A stretch of 64,000 nucleotides of DNA from Amphimedon queenslandica (GCF_000090795.2 NW_003546322.1:154826-218825), one strand, 5' to 3'. Positions 46,747 to 57,300 are shown, numbered from the stretch's first letter. The notes: generated by a model from the sequence alone, not told the origin. Numbers and translations are program-made.

Positions 46747-46935
46747 CTAAGATAAAATGCTATAAAAGCCAAAACAGCACCCAAAGAGCTTACAGAAGAG
46801 ATAAATAGAGTATACTGAAACAATAGGACAGCTCAAAGTGGCTCCCACAGCTAGAATGGCTGGATAAAAGAGAAGATTGCTCAGCCTGTCTTTCCTCCAA
46901 AAATCCGCCATTTTACCACCACTTTGGGTGTGCAT
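46747..46935 (-). CDS. Mirror copy of the 54-codon ORF in the right arm
   Basis: Same frame as the left-arm ORF, here extended upstream by 8 codons ('MHTQSGGK'). Its start at the internal MADFW is the comparable one. Differences from the left copy include N-N to S-N and F-A to I-V. The same caveats apply. Confidence 0.3.
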   Translation of the reverse strand: MHTQSGGKMADFWRKDRLSNLLFYPAILAVGATLSCPIVSVYSIYLFCKLFGCCFGFYSILS

Positions 46936-46969
46936 TAATTAGAATCGCTTAAGTGCAAAAGGTCCATTA

Positions 46970-47770
46970 GGCGTGCACCAAAGAAGAGATGACGAATTGG
47001 GGGAGGAGCACGGCCCTCCAAAACCAGAGAATCAAAACCACCCACAGACGATAAAAATGGAGAGTGGGACACTCCTGGAGGGACACTAGCTAGCATATCT
47101 TTCAAATGTTGTGGCCGAAGGCCAACAAGACCAGCCGATGAACCAACTGGGAAAGATCGAATAGCATTGTTCACTTCAAGTTGACTCACTCGAAATGGGT
47201 CAACTGGAGAAGGAGGTGACGGAGGAGAATAATCGGAAGGTCGGAGTGGATGTTTTGATTTGAGGTTATTGAGTGTATCAGTTGATCAAGGGGCAATAGT
47301 GGAAGAGGAAGAAACTAACCTGATGGCGCCACGAACATCACCTTCTTCCAGATGAGATGAGACCAACACACGTAGAGATTCCAAGTCAGAGCGTGGGGAA
47401 CGACGTTTACGAAAAGGGGGAGAACTAAGACTCGGACGGCCATTGCCCGAGTCCAGCTGTCTATTCAAATGTGTCACCAAGGACCATTTTTTACCCCCAC
47501 GGCGAGGACTAAATAAACATCAAGAAGGGAACGACTAAAGATTGATCCAGGCGCTAGGAGAGTTACTGGCCACAACCGCATCCAGCAGAGTTTATAGTTC
47601 GGAAGCTGCTAAGGACCGAGAGGCCTTAGGGATACGACGGACAATAGAAGTCTTGAGCCGAATGTCCTCCAGAGAGAATGAGTGACTGGAAGCACGTGGT
47701 TCGGGAGAAACTGATCTATCGACTCATCACACTCTGAGACGGCCACAACAGATGAAGAACCTGGGCAGCT
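46970..47770 (-). pseudogene. N-terminal region of the non-LTR retrotransposon
   Basis: Frames read 'IVRRIPKASRSLAASELYTL', then 'LESLRVLVSSHLEEGDVRGA', 'SQLEVNNAIRSFPVGSSAGL' and 'GLRPQHLKDMLASVPPG', ending 'PPIRHLFFGARLM' at the insertion. This is the pre-RT region typical of this element class (the S-F-P-x-G-S-A-G-x-x-G-L-R-P-Q-H-L block immediately precedes RT). Stops near 47280 and 47520 break it. Confidence 0.75.
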
Positions 47771-47784
47771 AGCTGAAACAGGTC

Positions 47785-47820
47785 ATAATAATGATATTGA
47801 TAATAATAATAATAAGCAGA
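47785..47820 (+). repeat. (AAT)n-rich microsatellite
   Basis: Interrupted AAT/GAT units on the 5' side of the retrotransposon. Confidence 0.7.
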
Positions 47821-47884
47821 AATTGAAATAGACTAGAAAGGTATGGAATCATCAATTCACTTAGTCAAAGCTGCGTTCACAATG

Positions 47885-49425
47885 TAAGTCACACAAGTCA
47901 CAGCATGCAGATCCATCTAGTTTATCCTTCTTTGACTCAATGTTACAAAATAAGGTTGTCATCTGCAAGTTTCTGTGTTCTTTCAGTACTCAACAATCTC
48001 TTTTTCCATAAAGGAAAATGAAATATCTCGTCTATTGTAATATGTGACCACAACTGACAAAAGGTACCTTATGTCAGATAGGAAAATTAATCTTTATAGG
48101 CTGAAAATCTAACTTCCCAAGCTCCAATTATCATAAAATTACTCTAGAATATGCAAAATGTAACTATGTAACTTAGAAAAGCAATGGTTCTCTAACAGAC
48201 CACTCACTGGTTGATTTTTTTCATTATAATGAATTTAAAAATCCGCCAAATGGTACCTTTTGTCAATTATGGTCACATATAGAGTAGCAAAGGATAATTG
48301 TCCATCTCATCCTGTATCCTGAATATACATTTCACTGTCAGAAGCAGGGCCCCAATGTATAAATTTGCAAACATTAGGACAATCTATAGCCATCACGAAG
48401 GCAACAGTTGCAATAACTACTTGCAACCTACTGTGGGGTTGGGAAAATGACAAAATAATGCCATTCTTCAATGTAGGAGTGTTACAGGCTGTGAACATAT
48501 GCAGAAGTCAAAATTTAGATATGTTGGGATAACCAATGAGATCAGTCATCTCCTCATTTAATTTCCTTTAAAATAATAAAAAGAGCTCACTGCAGGATTC
48601 ATATGTCTGCCAAGAAACAATCACCTTCATTTGCAAGCGTTTGGCTTAATTCATCACTGACACTATCAAGTACTTCCTCCATTTCACTCTTTTCAATAAC
48701 AGAATCAACAAGATTAGGTTTATTAGCAGAATTAGCTATTGTTACAGGTTTGCTAATCCCTAGTATGCAACCTACATCTCTCCTTGTACTCTTAGACATA
48801 GTTGCTGACAATGCCATAAACTTCACATTATTTCAAATGAAGCCACAAAGGTCTGCAAGTTCACTGAATTCATTTCGAAATTCATTATCCCTCAAAAATT
48901 TAAAGTAGCTATATAAATGCTGATAATATACATGCCAATAACTAACCATTTCTTGACACAGTGGGCTTCATCAATGACCAATGCAACGAGTCTTTCAGAA
49001 TGTGACAGGCTCCGAAAAACATCTGTCCACTTTCTATATGTCAATAGCAATTCTGGTGTTGCTAAAAAACTGATATTTTCCACAAACAATATCACTCTTC
49101 AAAGTTTCCACATTTTCAGAAAAATTGCTTGCAATGACAGCAGAAACACCTTTATCCCTCAAAGACAGCACCTGATCCTGCATTAGAGCCTGAAGAGGGC
49201 TGACAACAACAGCTCGAGACAATGGTGTTCCATGGTCTCTAGCTGTTGATGTCAGACCTTGAGCATCATTCCGCAGGGCATTAAAAACAAGAGACAAGAT
49301 AAAGTAGAACAATGATTTCGCATATCCAGTAGGAAAACAGAATATGACATCATTTCCCATCACAAAAGAAACAATGGCTTTTATCTGGTCATCTTTTACA
49401 CAATGGTAGCCTAATTACCTGGCAC
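47885..49425 (-). pseudogene. RecQ-like DNA helicase pseudogene
   Basis: Minus strand. The first exon (49425-48947) has 'VMGNDVIFCFPTGYAKSLFY' (Walker A, with Ala where the family has Gly), 'VVVSPLQALMQDQVLSLRDK', and after a frameshift in a T-run near 49070 'LVALVIDEAHCVKKW' (the D-E-A-H box). A 56-nt intron (48891-48946) follows. Then come 'FMALSATMSKSTRRDVGC' (motif III), an indel near 48610, and 'LQVVIATVAFVMAIDCPNVC' plus 'HWGPASDSEMYIQDTG' (motifs V/VI, with the following R-A-G deleted). A MITE at 48043-48277 interrupts the next block, and 'SACCDLCDLHCERSFD' ends the frame at 47885. At least one in-frame TGA and several indels make it non-functional. RecQ helicases unwind 3'-5' in repair; large, repeat-associated families of such genes are, as I recall, common in sponges. 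Confidence 0.85.
48043..48277. mobile_element. TA-type MITE (family M2) inside the RecQ-like pseudogene
   Basis: Same ends as at 18222-18460, with TA duplicated (48041-48042 and 48278-48279). Deleting the MITE with one TA restores an open reading 'ATLYYNRRDISFSFMEKEIV', which fits the expected sequence after the helicase C-domain. The insertion therefore postdates at least this part of the gene. Confidence 0.92.
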
Positions 49426-49429
49426 TTGA

Positions 49430-50160
49430 TGTCACATACTTACCTCTCAACACCATTTTACACATGACTAACAGTGACGTTTCATCGTTACACGTGTCTC
49501 AAGCATTCCAAATGGGATGCACAAAAACAGGGCATGAAGCCATGATTTTCAATGCAGTGCCTCCAGACCCTTACGCTCTTCTGCAGCAAGGGGCATGGCG
49601 ACACTATTGACAACCCTACTGTTTTTTTATTTCAAAAATTTTTTGTATTTACACGTTTCCATACTTCTTATTGAATTTGTTAATTATTGTTGTATCTATA
49701 TCAACATTGTTCATTGATCTTAAAAACCTAGGTTTAAAATCCAGTACAGATTATATACAGAAAATTCTGCTAAATATTAATTATTTGGTTACTTGTGCTA
49801 ATATTATACTGTATATACCACATCTGACAAGCAATGTTGTCAACAACTTGCTTTGTTTAAAATTTGAATACTAATAAATTCATAGCTACTAAGTTATTAT
49901 GCACATGACATGCATAAAAAATCTAAACCCTGTTTTGAAACAATTTCATTATAAGTTCCCTACAGATGTGACAAGCATGCCTCTTCTTCGGGTTCCCTAC
50001 AGTCAGTTGCATTATGCAATACTGAGGCTCACAATCTCACTACCTGTTCTGTATGGCGCAAAATATGGGCAAAAAATAGTTCAAGTTGTCGATGAGCTAA
50101 AAATTAATGTATAAAAAGAACTAATCAATCAATGAGGTGTGGCTTATGCTTAATAATAAT
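49430..50160. other. Spacer, no gene recognised
   Basis: Between the RecQ-like pseudogene (minus) and the family A transposase (plus). The first 200 bp may be upstream sequence of the helicase gene; the rest is AT-rich, with short frames only. Confidence 0.5.
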
Positions 50161-50162
50161 AA

Positions 50163-51790
50163 ATAATTAGTAAAATGGAGATGGAGACTTTCTTCTTTCA
50201 GTTGTCTGATTTTGTAATACAACTGAGAGAAAGAGAGGCAGTAGCAGACAGCAACTATGCTGAGTATTATGTAGCTACAATTCAAAGTTATTTCAACGTC
50301 TTCGACGATATTAAGACTGTCCTGATGGAAGAAGGAGAAAGGGATCTTTCTCTTGTAATTTCAACGTTGATGGACGACCATGAAGAGATTTACAACAGTT
50401 GGATGAATATAGACGCAGGTATTCATAATCATTCCATTCCATGTAGTGCTGTTAGTGTACACTGAAGGCCAACGAGGCAGGCCTCAAGTAACCATTGATT
50501 ATGACAAGCTTAAGTTTTTAAAAGAGATTGGGTTCTCATGAACAAAAATTGCTAAATTATTTAGTGTGAGTCGTAGAACTTTGTACACTATTAGATCACA
50601 ATACAATATGCTTGACGATCTACCTGCCTTTTTCCAAATATCTGACAATGAATTACTTGATCATGTAGCAGCAATCAAGCATGATATGCCAGAAATTGGA
50701 TACAATATGTTAAAGTGTGTATTGCGATCTCAAGGCATTAATGTGCCTATTGTTCGCATACAACAGTGTATAAGAGAGGTTGACCCTATCAATACCTCAT
50801 TACGATGGGCAGCACCAACATCTAGGACACATTGATGGTAACCACAAACTCATAAGGTAATGTAGTAGAAGGAAATTCATTACTGTTAGTTTGATCAGTG
50901 GATTTTATTTAGTAGGTGGAGATTTGTTGTACATGGAGGTATGGATGGTTTCTCTTGCCTCATTGTTTTTTTACGGAGCAATAATAATAATCGAAGTACT
51001 ACTGTTCTTAGTTTATTTCGTGACGCCATACAACAATACGGCCAGCCTGATAGAATAAGAATTGATCGAGGGGGAGAAAATATTCAGGTATGTTGATCTC
51101 CATTATTTTATAGTTTTACTTATTTTATTAGTCACAGCTAAAATTGATTTTGTAATTTAACTTGGCATAGTTATTTAAATTAATAATTATGTGTAACAAT
51201 AACAAATTAAGATGAATTAATTTATTTTCGTTTTATTTTATTCACTATTAATAATCATGCAGGTAGCAGAGTATATTCTGACACATTCTACAACTACTAA
51301 TCCGGTTCTTGTTGGTTCATCTGTGCACAATGTTCGAATTGAGCGATTATGGAGAGACACATTTCATTGTGTCTTGTCAGTTTTTTATCAATTGTTTCAT
51401 TTTTTAGAAGAAACTGGTAGATTGGATCCTTCTTCTGAGAAAGATCTTTATTGCTTACATAACATTTATCTTTTGAGGATAAATATGGCTCTAAATAACT
51501 TCTCAGAAGGTTGGAATAACCACGCACTTACAACAGAGAGATGCATGACACCTATGCAATTGTTCACAGGAGTAATGCTCTCTACTAGGATGCAACCTAG
51601 TCACATGCCAACTACTTCCGAGTCACACAATATATGATTAGAAGGTTGTGGAATACATGTCCCTCAAATAGCAACACCTTTGGCACTACAAGATTAAGCT
51701 CTACTTCAGTCTACCATTAATTCTTTGAGTGAGAGTACAAATTATGCAATTGAACTGTATGAACAAACTAAAACTTTTATAGATAACCTT
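50163..51790 (+). pseudogene. Family A integrase-type DDE transposase, nearly complete
   Basis: ATG at 50175 opens an 80-residue acidic helical exon. Introns are 50419-50467 (49 nt), 50857-50915 (59 nt) and 51088-51262 (175 nt), all GT-AG and all restoring the frame. The second exon has 'GRPQVTIDYDKLKFLKEIGF' and a helix-turn-helix ('IAKLFSVSRRTLYTIRSQY'). The catalytic set is complete: 'GHIDGNHKLIR' (D), 'IRIDRGGENIQVAEY' (D) and 'HNVRIERLWRDTF' (E). The tail has 'NNHALTTERCMTPMQLFTG'. Defects: TGA at 50539-50541 where Trp is expected, and TGA and TAA codons after 51637. The DDE fold would cut and join transposon ends in the nucleus. It could be active only with read-through, so it is called a pseudogene. 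Confidence 0.85.
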
Positions 51791-51965
51791 TGTAATTAAT
51801 AATGAGAATTTTTTGAACTTTTAAAATTTATTGTAAAATCAAAATTCATGAATTGAATGTTGAGGGAAATTATGAGATAATAAACAAGAGTATTATCAGA
51901 TAACAGTCAAGAGTATTATGTACATGAACTGTTGCTTATGTTAAGATTAAAATGAAACTGCATGG

Positions 51966-53180
51966 TTAAATACAAATGTAATCAATAAATGTTACATTAT
52001 ACTGAGCCATATGCAATCCAAAGTTAGGGGCAGTGATAAAGTGCTTGAAAAAATCGTCACTTTTGTGAATTACTGGAAGGTAGACAGTATTAGTACAAGC
52101 TGCAACACGAGTTAACAGATTGGAAGAGCATGATCCACAGTGAAATTTTATTCTAATAGAAATCAATGAGGACTTGGGAGGAATACAGGATAAACCTGTT
52201 ATAAAACAAAGCAGTGCTGATGGTGAAATACTAGCTCCTAAATCATTTTCTAAATAAGAAACATTTCAATCGAAGTAAGTACATTTGTGCCTTACCCTCT
52301 ATATGCATAACAAAACGTAGGAACATCTCATAAGATAAAATCTCACTGGAAGTATTAGGAGTTGACTCAAAAAGATGCATGAACAGAGCTTTCATAAGGT
52401 GCGGATATTCTTGTATTAATCTTAAAATCCCCAATGTCCTGACCGCAACACCACGACTAAGTGCTCTGAGATTCGCTTCTCTTCTTGACACTGCTTCCTC
52501 CAGAATAAGCTCTTGCTATATTACAATAGTAAAGTCATATTACATAATAAAATTAATTACTTGGAATGCAAGTCGATTTGTCATTGTTATTGTTTCAGTG
52601 ACACTCCAACGAGAGTTGTTCATCAACGCTAGGTTACACTTATTGTCAAAAAGACTGTAGATTTCCTTAATATCTCAAACCTTATCCAGCTACACAAAAA
52701 TACAATTACATGCACGTGTTTAAAATAGTGTCACAAACCTCTTTAATCAAATTAAGTACATCACTTGTAGATGCATTCAGTGGTAAATCATTTATTGTTG
52801 GATAGCATTGCATAATATCCTGATGACTTAGAAAATCAAACACATTGACTAAGATTAGGAAAGCCTGGCCCATCTTGTACAATGGAATGAGCTATCAACA
52901 ACCCTGTAACTTCAAATAACATTTCTAGAGATAGATCCTTTTTGGTACTTCTTTAAGAGATTTCCCTTCAAAGAGTTTCTTATTCGCAAGGCTTAAACCA
53001 GCTTCAAAAAACTCCTTTCTTAAAGAACCACAATCACTACCAATCTCTCCAGTACCAACAAATGTAAATACCAGCTTCTTCTGTAGCTTCTCTGGGTTAG
53101 AAATAGCCCCTTTGTAAAATGCAACAAGGCCAGCCCAGTATAATTCAACACTAGAACAATCAATGCTTATGATCATGCCT
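51966..53180 (-). pseudogene. HECT E3 ubiquitin-ligase domain, four exons
   Basis: Exons are 53180-52739, 52665-52561, 52515-52296 and 52249-51966, with introns of 73, 45 and 46 nt, all GT-AG on the minus strand. The frame reads 'LVFTFVGTGEIGSDCGSLRK' (the HECT G-x-D-x-G block), 'LLIAHSIVQDGPGFPNLSQC', 'VFDFLSHQDIMQCYPTI', 'AVRTLGILRLIQEYPHLM', 'LLCFITGLSCIPP' and 'RVAACTNTVYLPV'. The last holds the thioester cysteine at the usual place (TxxxC-T). It ends at a stop after 'HMAQYNVTFIDYICI'. A one-base loss in an A-run near 52944 is the only frame error. A G2E3-like HECT protein would transfer ubiquitin to substrates. The N-terminal side is fused to a Helitron fragment. Confidence 0.75.
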
Positions 53181-54480
53181 CTGAGATCATCTACGGTAAG
53201 GTGGCTTTCACCTAGATGTTGCTTGATATAGAATCATCCTGTTCCATTTGCTCTGCAGCGTATTCTTGTGATAAGTGCAAAAAATGGAACCGGGGTTGCT
53301 TAGCAAATCTTCCATCATCATACATTATTAAATAAGTGAAGTAAGAGGCATTTCGGAAGCAATGACAATTAATACCATTATTGTCAGCAGTACCTAGATT
53401 ATTAATGAAAGTGTGTAATGTAAATATAATAGTATTATCTCGTAATAAACCTCTTGGAAATAGAGTTGGGAATGCCATTGAGAAGTACCCCTTTCTTATG
53501 AACATATTAATAGAAGTACAAACCAACACTAGGCCACATGAGGGTTGATCAGTGTGACTGTCCCAGTGTTTGTTGAATGGTGTCCCTCACTGTAGCTGGA
53601 GGTGCTGCATTTGGTGTAAATGATAAAAAATAATGATCGTTCATTAGATGTAACTTCAGCTTCTGATTGTACTGTCTGAATTGAACAAAGGTCAGAGAGG
53701 TCTCCATCTTCAGGTAAACTGGTCAAAATATCGTCATTTAAATGAACAAAGTGTCTCTGATAGTAGATGTTATTGGCTGTCAACCATGTAACAGCCTCTT
53801 CAACAACTCATCTACAAACAAGAAAGTCTTTGAGTCTGTTCTCTCTTCTTCCTAGCCACCAGTCAACTAATGTCTACTGCTTGACGTGGTAGTGAAGTAG
53901 CAAGGGACTGTGTGTCTTGTGAAAAGTTGAAAACATTTCTACTATAACCGTATTCTCCATGTGAAAGTTTGTATGTAGTCATCACTAGCAGTACAGCAGA
54001 TATTAAAATTTCCTCCGCTTGCAACAGTCCCTAATGATAATAAAGAAAATATGATTCCTATGAATAAAAATTTTGACAATAATAGTTTATAAGAATTGTT
54101 AAATGTATTCTCAGTAATAAAAAAAATGTACCTGCAATTGAATTGGCAATACTACAGGGTCCATACTGTTGCCTTTTAAGAACAACTTTGGGATGTGTCT
54201 GCCATAGGTGCAACTCACATGCCTTACAAGTAGTAGAAGTGATAGAAGAAAATGTTTTGTGAAGATTCAACATCTGTGTGCTGATATGGAAAGCCTCTTC
54301 CTCCTATCCTTTACAGTGATGAGCAGCCCTAGCTCTATTACTAGCAAGTCGTTCCTCTTTCAGCAGGGTCCTCTTTCTGTCTCTATCTCATGGTGATTGC
54401 TGTTCCCTCTCAACAGGATCGCCTTCATATTGTCTCAGCGTAACTTTAATTCTTTCACCTTCTAATCGGTTCTTTCACAG
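53180..54480 (-). pseudogene. Helitron N-terminal region, ending at the HECT domain
   Basis: In N-to-C order the minus strand reads 'LRQYEGDPVEREQQSP' (basic/acidic start), 'CKACELHLWQTHPKVVLKRQ', 'GEYGYSRNVFNFSQDTQSL', 'TANNIYYQRHFVHLNDDI', 'SLPEDGDLSDLC', 'FSMAFPTLFPRGLLRDN' and 'YDDGRFAKQPRFHF'. The last match, in a shifted frame with one TGA, is 'YIKQHLGESHLTVDDLRGM'. This is the Helitron-like N-domain region of a second Helitron lineage. The following Rep and helicase are absent; HECT sequence begins within about 10 residues. Several frameshifts are present. Confidence 0.75.
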
Positions 54481-54499
54481 AAGGTTCCCCTTCTTCTCT

Positions 54500-56180
54500 T
54501 ATCCTTTATATCCATGCTCTTTCTGGAGACATGTGATCGAGAAGGAGACTCCATTTATTGTCTTTGGGTGCAACAAGACCTATCTCTAGCGTTTCTATTC
54601 GACATACGCGTACAAACATACTTGTGTCATTGATGTGCGGCTCGCTCAGGCTCGCCCAAATTGTCTTGTATACATCACAGGAGACTAACAAACCTTCCTT
54701 TAACTAACGGTTTTACTCATCTTGTTACAACACCCAAAACTAATACAGGCACATTCATTGATCATATTTACTAAAACAATGAATCAAATTGTATTATTCA
54801 AGTGGTTGATACTTTTTAGTGTGATCTGACACCATTTTTTGTTCATTGTCATTTCAAATGATAGCCATTGTTTTACACTTGAAACATACAGCCTTCTAGT
54901 GCCCAATTCCTATTGCATAATGTTTCATATGAATCTATAAAAGTACTTTGGTTACTCTAATTATGAAAGACCTGTGGGTTTCTAATAGTTTGAAAAAACT
55001 TAGTGAGTTTGTCAGTAGTACAAAAGCTCCAAATGAGTTGTGTAATGGCATACATGCCACAAATCATTCTACGTATCATAGTGAGTGGGCATATCAAAGG
55101 CAGTGCCTATGCTACAAACATGACGTATTCTTGTGATTTTATTTGTATTGCTGTGGTTTTGACGGAAAATGTTTTTAAAATAAACTATACAAAGAAACAT
55201 AATGCACAGCTTTACAAGTGAAAATGAACTGTCACTGAAGTCTAGGCATTAGCCTGGGAGCCCGCAAGGACCGACAAGAACAAAGCCAGATAAGTAAGGA
55301 CTCTGCAATGTCCAGACGACTATAGATTGAGGCACAGACAATAATCTATGCAGGTAGAGTTCACTGGTCTCTTCAGTATTCAAAACAATGGTTGTCTGAA
55401 CCTCAATGACTGAAGAAGATGGCAGGAGAAGGTGAGATCGATACACAGGTCGTTAGCAAGCGAAGAATCTTTGTTCTCAACGTAGATTATGCTCTTTTAG
55501 ATGTATTAACTGGAAAATGATTTAGATATGTGTACCTAAAGCCAAAATTTCTTGATAAAGTATCTTTTTCTGAGTGTCCTGTCCTACCTGGTGTTTGCGA
55601 GCTCGATTGATGTGCCCACTCATTATAACAGAAATGTGTTGATTGCACCCCCGCTGCAGGATTCATTGCATTTGCATGACCTCACCCTTGGGATCAAGGC
55701 CCTAAAACACTGTCATACAGTTGCAATGGATCTCTAGCAAGGGTGTTATAGCGTTTACATACATACACATGCTTAGCCTGAATCTTAACTCAATGCAGTA
55801 CACATGTGGTTTAGAAATCATGACTGCACAACAAAAGTATAGTGTGTCATCATCACATTAATTTTTTTCCTTAATTCACAGTAGTCTAGGCTTCAGTTAT
55901 GCCACTAACTTAATGACAGCTTTATATGTTAGCAAATTACAATGATGATAACAATTCATGTTTATACAAAGGGGTTTGAGCATTCCACATCAATTGACTT
56001 ATTATAATGCTCCCTGCTTGTGTACGATATCTTCAGTACATCCTTTAGACCAAGCAAGAAGACTCTTGAATGGGAATACTTTATTCTATGAAATCTACAA
56101 TTATCTGAGTGCAAGCCTTTAATACTAACATGAATAAGCAAAATCTTACAGGAGACTTTCGTAATGACAGTTAGCCAATG
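54500..56180. other. Spacer, no gene recognised
   Basis: AT-rich. The frames at 54948-55220 and the antisense frame at 55249-55446 lack conserved blocks I know. A plus-strand stretch near 55300-55400 ('SKDSAMSRRL', 'AQTIIYAGRVHWSLQYSKQW') looks protein-like over about 45 residues but cannot be assigned. Confidence 0.4.
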
Positions 56181-56181
56181 A

Positions 56182-57300
56182 CTATAGATTATCACACTTT
56201 GTACATCTCGAAACTCTTTGTTCTACTGAGCTCAGCTTGCTGCCACAGCTAACACAAGAGTAATATACATTTAAATGTTGTGTCTCTATGATTCTCACAT
56301 TGCCAAAGACCTCAATATCATTCTCATTAACTATGGTAGGTTCCAAAACTTCATCAGCAACACTTGTTATCTCAGAAACCATACTGCTGTAGCTTAATGT
56401 CACCGTCCTTTTATTTTTATAAGTACCCAATTGCAGGCTAGTAAAAATGTATGACGTTGACTTTTGGACAAATCTATATTTCTTTGCCAGCAGCAAAAAA
56501 TAACACTACCAGAACTATTAGCCACAGTCATGTTTCCAAGCATCCTGCTTTGACTACAAACCACCGTTAGGACTTTGCATTGAAGATTTACACTGGCCAG
56601 GTTTGCTAATTCTCAGAATACCGTACAGTTGGCAATATTCAAGGGTCCAAAATTTCATGTTTTCTCCAAAATGTCCTTAGAAGCTAATATTTGTGGGTAT
56701 AAATATTCGTGGATGGCAGTTAGCACTCTTCTTTTAACTTGGATTTACAGCACTAGCTTCCAATGCATGGCTTATAGTGGAATAAGGAGTAATAGACAAA
56801 GACTCTGGCTCCTCCACTGGCTTGGAAGTAGCAGTTAGAGCTCTGCATGGCCCGTTAAATAGTTTTTGTTTGGGTGGGTTGTGGTTAAAATTTCGTGGAT
56901 AAAAATTAACCACAATATTAACGAAAATTAATACCTTACAAAATTTACCAACAGTACAGTATTTACCTCTTTGTGTACTTCATTAGAATGCAAATCAGTA
57001 ATCATACTTAAATGATGCCTCAAGACATGTCGTTTTAATTCTTCACAATAATTATCAACAAAAGAGCTTTTGATGATCTCACAATTAGACAGATAAACAA
57101 GGCTTTTAATAGTATTAGCAACTGCCAGCTTCTTTTGAGCAACGTCATCAAACCCAACCTTAAGCTGTGTACGACTCTTGTCTGATATAGTGCAAATATA
57201 CAACTATTTCCCTTTTGACTCAACTTCATCGGTGAAATGCTTTGAATACTAGCGTCAATATCGCCTCTCTGCTCCACATCAATATGAGACAGCTTTTTTA
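56182..57300 (-). pseudogene. OB-fold/RPA-like protein remnant, two exons
   Basis: The upstream exon (57300-56967) reads 'VEQRGDIDASIQSISPMKLS' and, after a one-base shift near 57200, 'ICTISDKSRTQLKVGFDDVA' and 'SLVYLSNCEI', the style of a single-strand-binding OB fold. It ends at AAAGAG|GTAAAT. The downstream exon (56496-56182) has 'VIETQHLNVYYSCVSC'-like sequence ('RIIETQHLNVYYSCVSCG') then 'SRCTKC', a C-x2-C...C-x2-C zinc ribbon as in RPA-like C-terminal domains. The family is unnamed; similar proteins seem to be repeat-associated in cnidarians and sponges. The intron contains a MITE. No clean start is seen. Confidence 0.5.
56619..56961. mobile_element. MITE (family M6), second copy, within an intron
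   Basis: Colinear with 41512-41857, with inverted ends TACCGTACAGTTGGCAA and TTTACCAACAGTACAGTA and terminal TA. On the minus strand its end lies about 5 bp inside the intron after the splice donor of the OB-fold-like gene. Confidence 0.88.

Larger units (their letters stand above)
45495..46965. mobile_element. Element with ~470-bp inverted arms (foldback-like)
   Basis: The left arm (45495-~45965) returns in reverse complement as the right arm (~46495-46965); both begin 'GGAC(C)TTTTGCACTTAAGCG'. Arm similarity is high, with scattered substitutions. The loop is about 530 bp, AT-rich and non-coding. AT dinucleotides flank both ends (45493-45494 and 46966-46967). Removing the element with one AT joins the retrotransposon frame as R-L-I-A-L, the residues expected there. 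A second, older copy (one arm plus loop) is at 61540-62757. No transposase is encoded. Confidence 0.9.
43587..47770 (-). mobile_element. Non-LTR retrotransposon with C-terminal endonuclease, decayed
   Basis: Minus strand, N to C: an N-terminal region (47770-46970), reverse transcriptase (45506-44282) and a CCHC finger plus restriction-like endonuclease (44439-43587). It is interrupted by a 1.47-kb inverted-arm element at 45495-46965. The domain order and RT-then-C-terminal-nuclease layout fit the R2/NeSL/CRE-like group of LINE elements. Simple (ATT)n sequence follows on the 3' side. No 5' UTR or start could be defined. Frameshifts near 45030, 44350 and 43950 inactivate it. Confidence 0.8.

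Noticed and set aside
43587-47770. LTR or DIRS retrotransposon
   Set aside because: No terminal repeats flank the RT region, and the downstream finger plus nuclease fit a non-LTR element; the inverted arms belong to a later insertion inside it.
55249-55446. Minus-strand 65-codon ORF
   Set aside because: No conserved block, and the plus strand of the same stretch is at least as protein-like; neither can be supported.
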